64,000 nt of DNA. Source: Gymnogyps californianus (lineage: Eukaryota > Chordata > Aves > Accipitriformes > Cathartidae). Below the pieces are notes generated by a model, which was not told where the DNA came from, made no database searches, and was given only the letters and a program-made list of their open reading frames with translations. The stretch is taken from positions 14,074,428-14,138,427 of the forward strand of contig NC_059480.1 of NCBI RefSeq assembly GCF_018139145.2, given 5' to 3'. Positions 1 through 10,719 of this stretch are shown in pieces (the first letter of the stretch is position 1; the number at the start of each line of letters is the position of its first letter). The translations under genes and the position numbers were made by a program.

Positions 1-1430
1 GACCTAGAGGGCAGGGACTTTGGGAATAGTTTCCTTTTATTCTGAAACTTTCTAAACTTAGAGCAGGGTTGAACATGTCCTCAAATCTGCACCTTCCAGG
101 AGGAAATGAATGATGTGCCAGACACTTCACTTCCAGTCAAAAAACATAAACCAAATGCTATAAGGTTTGGAATTCTTTCTCAGGCCCATTTTCTGCGCAC
201 ATTTTACAGTCAGAATGTAAAATGGTCACCTCAGTAGTTGATAAAAACCCTATGCAGATGTTACTGTATATCTCTTCCTCCATTTTATTTCAAGTAAATT
301 TTACTAACAATTCACAGCAAAAAAATGGACAGCCACCCTGACAGGATACCTTTGCAGGTTGCAGGCCAAGCAAGCTCAAACAGCTCACATGTTAGAAATC
401 AACTTGGACTAGGTGTAATATTTCTGAAAGAAGAACATTTTTTTTCCTGCAAATAGGTATTATTTTGCACTTAAAATTTCACCTTTCTGAATGGTGAAAA
501 TTTACACCCAAGTCAGCATGAAGCATTGTAACAGAGGGTGGTTGCAGTGGAATTTTAGGTTTTCAGGTATTGTACATTAAAAAAAAAAATCCTAACAGAG
601 CAAGTGTAGTTTCTGCTTGACATCTGAAAGAATTGTCATCTAGGAAATACCCCGAAAACATTCATCTGCTAGATAATGTGAGTGCTGACTAGAAATATAT
701 TTCCACCAGCTCTGCAATACAAATCAAGAAACATTGTAAATACCATACGATTGATAAATCAAGAATTTGTAAATGCAACGCCATCATCACAGCACTCAAG
801 ATATTTTTTCCTATTTATAAAAATACATGTTTAATTATTCAAGTTTGGATTTTCCTTGTCGTAACTTTATGCTTTATTGAAAGCTGTTGAACCCTTAGAC
901 TTTTGATTACTGGCATGTTTGGTTTAGGAAGTGGGGTTATAATACAGGCAGTTACCGACCTAATGCAAGTGTCTATGTTTAAATCAAAATCATTATCTTT
1001 CATGCAGGTGAGTGAAGCAGGTTATTTGCTTACGGCAATTTTAGTGTCAGTCATATTTTTTTGATCCATTTAGATTTAGTTATTTATTTTTATTTACCAT
1101 TACTGCTTTCAGCAGAACTTTCATTGAGGTGAATATCCCTAATATGAGCATTTAGAATTGTCTGGCTAGTTTATTTAAAATACTTGGGATATTTTTAAAA
1201 AACTAAAATAAAAATATATTTTTAATGTTGGATTAGTTTTCTGCTGTGATATTTGTAGGAGTTGTTTAGTCTGTATATTTGATCAACGTACAATGTGGTT
1301 CATGCTTCCACAAACATTTTTAATCATATAGCAAATTCTTGAATGTTCCTATAAGGAGCAATGGATAAAGGCTACCAGAAAGTGTAACTACACTAAACTG
1401 GCGAAACACATGAGGGCTGAAATAAGGGAC
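1..1430. other. AT-rich non-coding DNA
   Basis: This stretch has no open frame of useful length and no repeat I recognise with confidence. The first 25 bases contain a phrase (gagggcagggact) that also occurs in L2-type 3' tails, but the match is too short to call. A juxtaposed acceptor/donor motif at 1006-1013 is discussed as a finding. Poly-A and poly-T runs of up to about 10 are present. Confidence 0.6.
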
Positions 1431-1492
1431 TGAACCAAACCACGCTGAAATCAATGGGAGACTCCTGTTGAGTTGGAACAGGCTTCAGGGAC
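1431..1492. repeat. Degenerate palindromic (MITE-like) repeat
   Basis: The core gaaatcaatgggagactcc is followed by a partly complementary arm with gttggaacaggcttcagg. It resembles a short interspersed palindrome I know from turtle, crocodilian and bird genomes, built around an 'attgacttcaatggg' centre with 'aggctttggatcagg'-type ends. Only an eroded copy is present and both arms carry many substitutions. No target-site duplication is visible. The family name is not recalled, so the call rests on pattern memory. Confidence 0.5.
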
Positions 1493-2393
1493 AGTATAAA
1501 TGACTGTACAGGTACAGCACTTTTAATCTCGTTCCAGTTTTGCTTTGGTTTACAGCACACTATCTATTGATGCATGTCTGGCATAAAAAGATCTGTGTTT
1601 GGATGTAAGCGCCGATAGCAAGGCTGGCCTGGTATTGCAGAGCTGATGGAAATGATATGCAAGGTTCACCTTATCTGAGCAATGATTGCTTTTAGGATAT
1701 TTCTTAAACTATTGTTTTTTTAGCTAAAGGTGTATTTTTGTATGAATGCAGCAACTATCTAAAAGATTTGGTCAGGTCCTTTCCAGTAAACCAGTTTTTT
1801 CAGCCACATGACTAAAAATTGAAAATTGACCGGATTACCAAATCTATATTCTTCTTTGCCAAGGAGTAACAGCAATGAGGGACCCCCCCCTCCACCCCCT
1901 CAACCGTAGCACTGTTCTACAAATATCACTTAATAATTAATTCCCTGCTAATATTGGAACTTGACTGCGAAAATGCTGTTTTCTGCTAGGAGAATTCAGT
2001 TGCAGTAAACACTGCTACAGCAAATGGACTGTCTCTGTTGGGATATGCTATAAATGGGTTTTAGTCTGTTCCCACTGAGCCATAAGTTTAGGATCAGATC
2101 CTGCTTAATATCATATTTCTCCTTGTCATGATACTTAGCAGAAAGTGCAGCTATTTTAAAAAACCCACCCCTTAAAAAATATATGGACTTGCTTATCTAG
2201 AAAATCTCAGTATCGCTGGAATTTTTAATTTTCTCCCCCCATTTGCAAAGGACTTAGAGACTCCTTTACAAACTTAGCTTCATATTTAGATGCTCTCTCC
2301 TTTTAAGTTCTATTGTGTACTAAAGAATAGCATATTTAATTAAAAAATCCTAACAACATAAAATTGTGCAGTGTTGTCAGTAGTTGCAGAGAA
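1493..2393. other. AT-rich non-coding DNA with a C-rich run
   Basis: No gene is seen. A cytosine-rich run (C8 then CTCCACCCCC) lies at about 1884-1902. Short remnants such as aggatcagatcctgctta near 2091 look like further pieces of the palindromic repeat class but are too short to call. Confidence 0.5.
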
Positions 2394-2448
2394 AGGGCCG
2401 AATTCTTCCTTTCCTAATCTGGCAAAATTCCCATTGACATCAGTGCTA
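2394..2448. repeat. Degenerate palindromic (MITE-like) repeat
   Basis: The order is agggccgaattcttcc, then ggcaaaattcccattgac, then atcagtgc. This fits one arm and the centre of the dispersed sauropsid palindrome that reads roughly 'gggccgaattct...ggcaaaactcccattgacttcaatggga'. The second arm has decayed. A 66-codon plus-strand frame over this stretch (2371-2571) is incidental. Confidence 0.5.
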
Positions 2449-3360
2449 TGTTCTTTACGAAGCTCGGACATGTATTTTAAGACCCCACCAATTACAAGGA
2501 AATTGTTTTACTCTTGCTGCAGTGTTTGTCTGCTGGCTGACAGTAGCGATCAGAAAGCTGCATGCTCCTAGTTTTTCTGGTCATAGATTAGGAAATGTTA
2601 AGATGAAGTCCTAAATGTTTCAAAAAGCTGTAAACAACTCACTTCTGATATGAAAGCTATGCAAGAATGATCTGGCTGTCCTCTTCCAAGCAGGACTTTG
2701 AGTTCAACTATAGGAAAATTTCTGAAGCCTTTTAACTTTTCCCCAGCCAAAGCTGTCACTAGTTAAAATATTATTTTTACCTGTAGAAGTACGATGAAAG
2801 GGCTTTACAATCCGGATCTGTTTATACTCTGTAGGTCTAGTAAAGAAACAAAATTTCCCCTCTGACATGCCCAAATAAACAATGAGCCTATTTCAAGTTC
2901 CGCTCAATAAGTGTGTTAAATGCATAAAGTATTTTGAGTAAATGCCATGCAGCTGTTTGGTAGCTTGCAATTACTGTGGTATTGTGTCTGCCTGCGTTTT
3001 GTGTACTGCTATAAATCCTGCAAGTGGACACTGCTATTTCTGACACATCGTGTTGGATTTTCTATAAGTCTATAGGTTTTGTTCCAAGTAGATGAAAATA
3101 ATGAAACATTACAAATATTAGATAGTCTTGCTCCAGTGTGTGGTGCTGTAAATCTCTGGAGATTTACAAAGAGACAGTGACAACATGAATGCAATTACAC
3201 ATGATACTATTTTATGAGCTAATTCCATAAAGCAGCGTCTCAGCTCTGCACTGACAATAATTTTTCACGGCAAATTTCGGAATGTCCCATGGAACCTTTT
3301 AATAGATTAATTATTTGCTCATCCCAAAATAAATTTGCACGTGGCTAGAATTAAACAAAA
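2449..3360. other. AT-rich non-coding DNA
   Basis: Only short frames without coding character are present. Nothing recognisable is seen. Confidence 0.5.
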
Positions 3361-3414
3361 GGCCCACCACTGCTTCAGGAGGAGTTTTGCCTGAGAAGGA
3401 ACTCAGGATAGAAC
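3361..3414. repeat. Degenerate palindromic (MITE-like) repeat
   Basis: The stretch begins ggcccaccactgcttcagg and continues ggagttttgcctgagaagg, then aactcaggatagaacc. It matches the centre and right arm of the same dispersed palindrome, remembered as 'gggagttttgcctgagtaaggactgcaggat'. It is probably the opposite arm type to the copy at 2394-2448. Confidence 0.5.
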
Positions 3415-6400
3415 CAGTTATTTCAGGGCTCAGATTAAAATGCTGAAATACAGTGATATCTGCCAGGAGGCTCTGCTCTGGCTGTGCACCGCAACCGTCC
3501 GTGCCCTGCAAAGCCTTTGTACTGCCCTCTGGGCTGTAGAGGTTCTAGGCTGGCGAAGGAGAAATATTTCTTCTCTGAACCTTAGTTCAACAGGTGACTT
3601 TGAGATGACCTATGAATTCTTCCACTTTTGTCGAGCTGAGATCAATAGCTAGCGTGGTTCTAGGAAAATACATGCAGGTATTTTCTCAAGGCATGCTAAT
3701 TTAAAAAATAAGACCTGGAAAAACACTTGTAGTGTTAGAGGATTCAAAGAGTTCTCAGAGAAAAACAACTTTGGAATTGTTATAGCAGCTGTTATAATCT
3801 ATTATGTAAATCATCTGGGAATTAAAACAAAATATTTTGTAAGATAGTTTTGGTCAAATAATAAATATGTTATCATTTAGACTTAATGTTTTTCCAGAGG
3901 TGTTATTGTTATCTGATGAAAGTGAAACCTTAGAGTACTCCTTATTTTGACTGATGAGGATTTAATATTTATTTATAGCCGTGCCAATGATAACACCCAT
4001 GTATCTGTTCAAAAGAACATGTTTCTCAAAATTGGGTGTTGGAACTTATGCTGTTGATCCATACCAAGTTATATTTGTCTTCTAGGTGTCACCTAGATAT
4101 TCTCACCAAATTTAATCAGAGATACTAAAAGATAAAATATGTGAAAAAACCCCCAAAAGCCGTAAGTGTCTTTGGTCAGATTATTATTTACTTTAATGTT
4201 CATTTATATCACCATAAGCCTCTCTGCAGAAACTCAGTGGTTACTCTTCATTGCCTGAGTGTTGTAAACTGGCTTTTATAAAAACAAGAATCAGGCCCTT
4301 TAATTCATACTTGCCCCTCTATATGGGGTATTGGTTGCTGCTGGTGCAATGTGTCAGTTCATCAGCCTGTTGACTAAAGTACAGTATGATTTCACTAATG
4401 ACTGGGATGCATACTGCAGATTACCACATTTTTCAAATTAGTGAGTAATCAAACACCATAAAAATCAAGGATACTGCATAATGAAATATACTTTATTCAT
4501 TTATTTTTACAACCATATATTAGTTTTAAATATTTGTGTTAATAATTCATCGGGTGCTAGCACATGGAGCTATGGAATGTGTTTTTTAAAAAGAATTGTG
4601 TTTTAGTAACCAAAGCCCCCATTGTAGCACTCTGATATTCAATCCTTTGTGAGAAGATAGGTGAGCGCTTCTTTCTTGAGTGGGGGACCTCGTTTCAGAG
4701 ATAATCCCTAAGAAGGTCCTAGAGTCCTCGGGGCCAGCCTGATCCATCCTGGTGGAGATGCTGGGGAGCAGTGGCTGTCACCTTGGGAAGGTCGTTGCAG
4801 CTGGGCTGGCTGCTTGCCTGGGTTGGCTTCCAAAGAGCCGATGAAGAGAGAGAAACTCATCCCGGGCAGGTTAGAGCAGGAGCCTGACTTGGGTGCTTTT
4901 GGCTGCTCACCGGAGGAAACCTCTCTCTCCTGCTCCTTCACTCCCCTCCTTCCACCTCCTTTCCCAGTCCACAGAACAAGCCTAGAGCATGACTAACACT
5001 AAACTGTATCTTTTACCCATCTTGTTTCTGGTATAACGTCTAGTAATGAATCAGGGAGTGAAAGCTTCTCTACTAGGCAGCCCTTGCTTGCAAGGAGGGC
5101 AATGTTCGCTGCCTAATGTATCCCTGGGTTCCCCTCCGAGACATTCACCTCCCGTGCCAGTTACTGCCTGCTGCCCACCTGGGCAGAAGTAATTCGTTTC
5201 ATGTCTGTGGGATGAACTTCTCTCTCTCCTGAGCTCAGTTTGGACCTCTGACATGGAGGGGAACATCCCCTCAGGGTCTTCATTTCTTGCCATTCCTTTA
5301 AGAAATGTATTGGTTTTTAAAAGTGTCAAGGTAAATACTGTGTGTATGTATAGAACCTATGTGCAATGCACATGTTCTTTTTTTTTCTCACTGTACATTT
5401 GCCTTTCTCTTCCATATGCTAGCTTGTCATCTGGCAGTTCCATAAACTTTCAGTTGTTAAAACCATTTCTCTTTTTTCCTTATATTTTAAGTTTGATCCA
5501 TGAATGGTCTGTCAAGAGTTTTATATTATTGTAAGCTGAAGTTTGGATGGTAGCAGCGACAGGCCACTAACCATAATTGTGTTGCTGTTACCACTGTAAC
5601 AAATTTGTGTCATTATAGCTATTTTGAAGCTTGGGAAGTGCATAAAGGCAAATGCAGTCTGTTGAATATTTATTATATTGCTGTGGGATCTTAGGTTTAA
5701 CCATGTTTGTATCAATTCTGCAAAACTGTCCTTAAAATTTAGCAGAGTGGATTATATCTGAAAAAGGGGGACAACAGTGAAAAATCTTGCTGGAAAAAAT
5801 ACTTATGACTGTGGAAGATACTTATTTACATCATTTTAATAGTAACAGTGTTAGGGATAGTCTTCTTGCAAAGACCAGAGTAGGAGACAGACACTCTGTC
5901 TGACCTTAAGTCAGTGCACCAGTGTTTGACAAGATGCTAAGCACCATGTGAGGTACACAGATTTTCCTCATTTGACAGTATTCAACTGATTACAGGTTTA
6001 TGCCCCAAATATCTGTGTTTCTTGGTGACCTTATTAGAGAAAGGAAAGTTTTAGCCCCCTCATAGTCTCAGTGGGAGCAAGCCTGTTCCTGTGTCACACA
6101 GTCAAGGCAAATGAAGGCAGTTTCCTTCACTGCTTATGAGGCTGGTGGGGTATTATTAACCTACTTGAAACATGATTTTAATGTGTATAAAACATGCTAA
6201 CAATTTCAGTTTATTGGCATGTCATTGAATTTGTTCACGATATTTTTTTTCAAATAGAATTGAATATAGGCAATAGAAAATTGATAAGCATAAGTCATAA
6301 TGTTTCCCTTCTTTACATCATGGTTGTCTTCTTGAAATAGTCATAATCTAGAAACTAATTTTTTTTACTCATGTTGATGATATAGTGTGCATTGAAAACT

Positions 6401-8640
6401 TGAGATAATGAATTGTATTTTAGATAATTATATTCTTCTTAGAGGCATAGTAGCCAGAATTTATCACGTATGGAGGACCGGTGTTAGAATGGATCTTGAT
6501 TTTTTTATTTTCAGGTTAGTGAGAACTGCAGTTATCTAACAACCAGCGAGTCACTACTAACGGTTGAGTATGAACCATAAAGAAATTGTGAAGTGTTGCA
6601 ATAAAAAGAGCACTCTCGTTATGTGCTGAGTCTGACTGTCCATCAGTGCAGCTGGGAACAAACTGGTCTGGTCAGACTTAACCCTTCGGCATCAATGCGC
6701 TAATGTCAAGAATGACTAAAGTTGAATCATTTTGGAGGTTTAAGTGGAGACTAAATAGAGCCCAGATCATCTCATGACTCCTGCAAACAAGCAGCTGACT
6801 TTCACCCATTCAAACCTAGCTAATGGTTATGCTTTTTTCCTTGGCCAGTGAGTGCGTGCGAAATATGACTATTTCTAAATAAGAAAACCTCAGACATTTA
6901 CATGAAAACATCTCTCAAGGTCATAAAGTATGTGTGCTGAAGACAAAAGGATATTAATTTGAGCATAATTTGTGTGAGGGCTTTCAACAAGGCAATGGAA
7001 TGCATATTTTTAAGATTTTTTTTTCTCTAGTAATTTAATTTCTCAGGAAATGCTGCCATTAATATTTTATTTTGAGCACTGGGGCGCAAATGGTATTACC
7101 CGTGTTTCTCTTACTCTTGACAGTACAGTTGACACCAAACACTTGTTCCAGTAGCATATTTGTCCCCTGGTAAACACAAAGTCTTTTTTTTTCTCCCCCC
7201 TCCCCCCCAGTGTCCCTCACTTATAAAAAGCACCAATGTTTAGAAAGGCTGGAAAAATAACGAGATGGGGGGACATGTGAAAAACTGATTTTTCCAAGTG
7301 AAATTAGAAACAGGGTCTCTTTAACATGGAAATTTGATTTCTCTACATTTTGAGGACTCATTTCTGCAACTGTCACATATGTAAAATTTCCAGTGAAGTC
7401 AAAGAGGCCTTTGAATACAAAGAAACAGCACAATCAAGCTCTGAATATATATATATTCCATATGCTTTTCTCTCTCTCCCAGTGATGTACATGTTATAGT
7501 AATTTCATCCAGATAAAACTGTCATCATTTTAATTTTTACAGTCCTTAAACTGTTTAAAAAAATAAAATTAATAAAAACAATTTCTGAGAAGAACAACTC
7601 ATCTTTGTGAGAGCATTTAATTAGCATCTCCATTTTTTATTTTAAACTGAAATGTGAAATATTGCGTTGTCAGGACATCCTTGAATGATATCCTAGATGC
7701 ATTGTTTGTTTGGAATGGCTTGAAATCACACAACTTTACTGAATTATAACCAGATAAATATATCTAAGCCTGAGGGCAGGAAGTCCTGGCAGCTGAGACG
7801 TGGGGAACATGCAGTTTGTCCATACTAGATTCTTCTGTTCCCTTTTACTAATAAATCTATTAGAAAGCTTTGTTTTCACTCTCTGCATGATAAATAAAGT
7901 CTCTGTCTATGGTACCATATTAGTGCTTGGTACTGATGCTTGTAATTCCACCTATTCTCATGGAGAGATGAGACCTCTGTGAACCAAACCTCATCAGGTC
8001 AGGTTTTGTTTGGGTTGGTGCCTATTCCGAAGCAGGGAAAATATCGCATATCACAAGTATTATGGGATTGATGAATCACACCTCGGCTTCATAAGGTCAT
8101 TTGCAACAGTTATTTGAGCTGCCAGACCACCCACCTCAATTTTTGATTTTCCAGAGTGTCTAGTTTAATTTTCTATTTACTCATTTTAAAATCTTTTTTT
8201 TTTTTCCCCACTACATCTGCCTTGTACAAATCAGTTGAGAGGAGACTGTAAAAAGTCAGGGTAGCACCCTCTGCATGTTCATACAACTCTCTGTTCGGTT
8301 GAATCTTTTGGTAAACAATTTTTCTTGCATGACAGAGCATGTGCTGTGTGGCAGACATTTTTATGAGGTAGCCTAGGACAGGGCTAATCACATCACCGTG
8401 TCTCAGGTTTTGACCTTATCACTGTTGTGCACTGAGCCTAAAAATTGGACACTGGCAACCACATCGCAGGAAAATAAATGGGAAATGACATTTTAGTTAA
8501 AAAGAATAAGTGGATTTTATTTTATTGAAACATAAGGTCGTATGACTTTTATTTATTGTTCTTCTATGAGTGTAATTAAATAGCTGCCATGTTGCCATGT
8601 CAAGCGATAAAAAAAAAAAATGGAGTGATTTCACTTGCCA
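3415..8640. other. AT-rich non-coding DNA with one GC-rich patch
   Basis: No gene is recognised. A GC-richer patch lies at about 4700-5200 and gives overlapping frames of 77-93 codons on both strands; their overlap argues against real coding. A long pyrimidine tract at 7182-7208 ends in CAG and resembles a strong 3' splice site, but no convincing exon follows. An (AT)n run of about 13 bases lies at 7445-7457. Confidence 0.55.
7182..7210 (+). repeat. Polypyrimidine tract ending in CAG
   Basis: T-rich then C-rich bases run almost uninterrupted and end in the dinucleotide AG at 7209-7210. By base content this is an excellent acceptor polypyrimidine tract. The following sequence is A-rich and has no well-formed donor within about 100 bases, so I regard it as a simple low-complexity tract unless transcript data show otherwise. 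Confidence 0.5.
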
Positions 8641-8712
8641 GGACCCAATTCATGGTTCTGCAGCTGTTTTACATTCAGGCCTTTTAATGAAGCCAGTGGA
8701 AACTCTACCTGG
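8641..8712. repeat. Possible palindromic repeat remnant
   Basis: The phrases gacccaattcatggttctgc and aatgaagccagtggaaact lie about 40 bases apart. They fit the spacing of the dispersed sauropsid palindromes ('gcccaattctgctct' arm, 'attgaagtcagtggaa' centre). Divergence is heavy, so this is a weak call. Confidence 0.3.
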
Positions 8713-9064
8713 AAAGCAATGAGAGAATAATATTCTTATGTGAAACATCATTTATAACATCTGTAATAAAGCAGGCTAAATCATACCTCTGCCATTTAAA
8801 ATCGTAAATAGTATGAGTAGCTTTTAAAATCAGCATTTGTCCTTTTGAAATCTTTTGATGTCAGGCTGCTTTAAGAAAAGCTTAAGTAGACCTCCTCTGT
8901 ACAGTGGTTTGATTAAGAAAAAATCATTACAAAGGCTTCAATACATATATAATGAAAAGTAGTATAGAAATGTGAGCCTGGTAACTTATTATTGGTATCA
9001 GAAACAAGAATTTGTTGATACAACCATCATTGTTTCCAGAGGATTTAATGACATAAGCTGTTCT

Positions 9065-9125
9065 TATTTGATTACATGCATATATATTTTTTTATATGTA
9101 TGTATATGCATGTGCACGCATGCAG
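9065..9125. repeat. Alternating purine-pyrimidine tract
   Basis: An alternating stretch (acatgcatatata, then tatgtatgtatatgcatg, then tgcacgcatgc) surrounds a short T run. It is a low-complexity, simple-repeat-derived segment with some potential for Z-DNA or cruciform formation. No function is implied. Confidence 0.5.
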
Positions 9126-9269
9126 ATTGGTGACATAATCTTTAATAACCTGTGTTTAAGAACGTAATTTTTCACTGATGCACTAAACCTCTTATTTTGT
9201 AGATATATTGGCACCTTTTACAGTGACAGCCTGACTGTACAAAATAAGAGACAAACTCTGGCAGTACTA

Positions 9270-10240
9270 GCAAGGATCTTTCTTAACACAAAGTAGAAAT
9301 AGTTCCTGAAAATTCAGAAACAACAACGTGTATTACTGTGAATTGGAAAATAACAGTTACTTGCAAAATGCCAGGCTGCAGAGAGGGATGTGGTTTGGAG
9401 GGCAAATTGGCTGCAGCTTCCAGTGTAAAACCATTTAAACCCACCATAACGCCAGGCAGCCAAATCTGATCCACATGTGTGTGACCTGCAGTGCCCTGGG
9501 AAACCTGCAAACTGCGGCCGGTGCTCAGGCAGCTCTTCCTGGGGTGCTTGTGGTGAGATGTCGAGGCAGGACCTGGAAAAGGAAGAAACTCACTTTCAGG
9601 AGAAATGGCTGCACCGTAGTGTGTTTCCTGATTAAACTCTGACTCCAGTGAAAAATTCCCAGCCCTTTCATCCCCTTGTATTTTTTTCATACCACTCACC
9701 TCTGGCATGGAGCTCCCCACAGCCCAGGTAGCTGGCACCCACTATGCCCTTCCCACCGGGTCCCTGCTTCAGCCCTGGGGCAGGCTGGTCCCCAGGGTTG
9801 CCCAGGTGTCTTCTGCCCATCCCTGGTCCAGCAGCCACCTGGAGACCCACTGCTGAGAGGGGACTTGTGAGGGGAGCTCCGGATAAAGACAGAGGCTGTT
9901 TCTGGTTGGGAGAAATGAGCAGACAAGGCTTCTCCCAGCACCTGCCAATCAATCAAATTGAACACGCAGACCAGTGGCCAGCTCTGGAAACCCTCGACCG
10001 TCATTTACACTAACACAGTTATCTTTCCCCGATGTTGTTTGAGCGAAGCAGGTCCCAGATGTTACCTGCTTAATAATTACCCTGTTTCCCAAGGACGAAG
10101 CTCCCCGCAGCTTCTGCACTGAGGGCCAGACGGACACCTATGGCGGCTCCTTGGAGCTGCGCTTTGCCACTGGCAGCTGATGGAGCACGTTAAAATGGCT
10201 GCGCCTCATGTCCCCACCTCCAAGAAGGACAATTGTATTA
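9270..10240. other. GC-rich patch with overlapping open frames
   Basis: Base composition rises well above the flanks, and stop codons become rare on both strands. Overlapping frames of 94-151 codons appear, the longest on the minus strand at 9283-9738. None shows a recognisable domain, and overlap in several frames is what GC-rich non-coding DNA produces. A minus-strand donor-like CAGAG|GTGAGT occurs at about 9694-9704. The part from about 9940 to 10110 has homeodomain-like words (caatcaatcaaattga, taataattac), so a conserved regulatory element is a reasonable alternative. Confidence 0.4.
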
Positions 10241-10613
10241 AGGGTTGATTTTATTTTTTTTCCAGTTTTTTATTAGGTGAAATAGAATAGGAGAGCCACA
10301 GCGCTCTAAAACAAGTATAAACATAATTTTGCTGCCCTTTCTTTTTGTTGTGTTGATGCCACCTGTCATAAAGCAGAGCTAAATGATTTGGTCTGAATTT
10401 GTATCCTACGATATATGAAGATTTCAGATGTTTGGGACAGAGCCTGCTATGTCTGCTCCGTGCACGTATGATGCACAGGGCAGAGGATGGCTCATCAGGG
10501 TGATTAGTTGCAGTGATACAAGGATGCACGTAACAACGTGGGGGCAATGCTAATGTTTCCTCTTAGCTTTCAGTTTATTGTGTCCAATGTAACAAAGGGA
10601 TTGATGACCTCTA

Positions 10614-10719
10614 GAGCCTAATTCTCATCTCACACAGTTGACATGGATATTAAACACACTGTAATTGACCTCTCCTGATTTATAACAGAGTAAGTGGACT
10701 CAAATTCATTCTGAATTGG
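10614..10719. repeat. Near full-length palindromic (MITE-like) repeat
   Basis: This is the most complete copy of this class in the window. The left arm agcctaattctcatctcac, an inner piece with gacatggat, and the right arm ctcctgatttataacagag followed by taagtgg and ctgaattgg give the expected order and a total length of about 106 bases. The remembered pattern is 'gcctgattctgatctcacttacac...gatttacaccagtgtaagtgagatcagaattggc'. The arms are complementary in outline but strongly diverged, so the copy is old. Confidence 0.55.

Noticed and set aside
7182..7260. Exon following a very strong polypyrimidine acceptor
   Set aside because: No convincing donor or open frame follows within a normal exon length.
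9283..9738. 151-codon minus-strand frame in a GC-rich patch
   Set aside because: It overlaps several other open frames, shows no domain or splice context, and GC-rich DNA suppresses stops in all frames.
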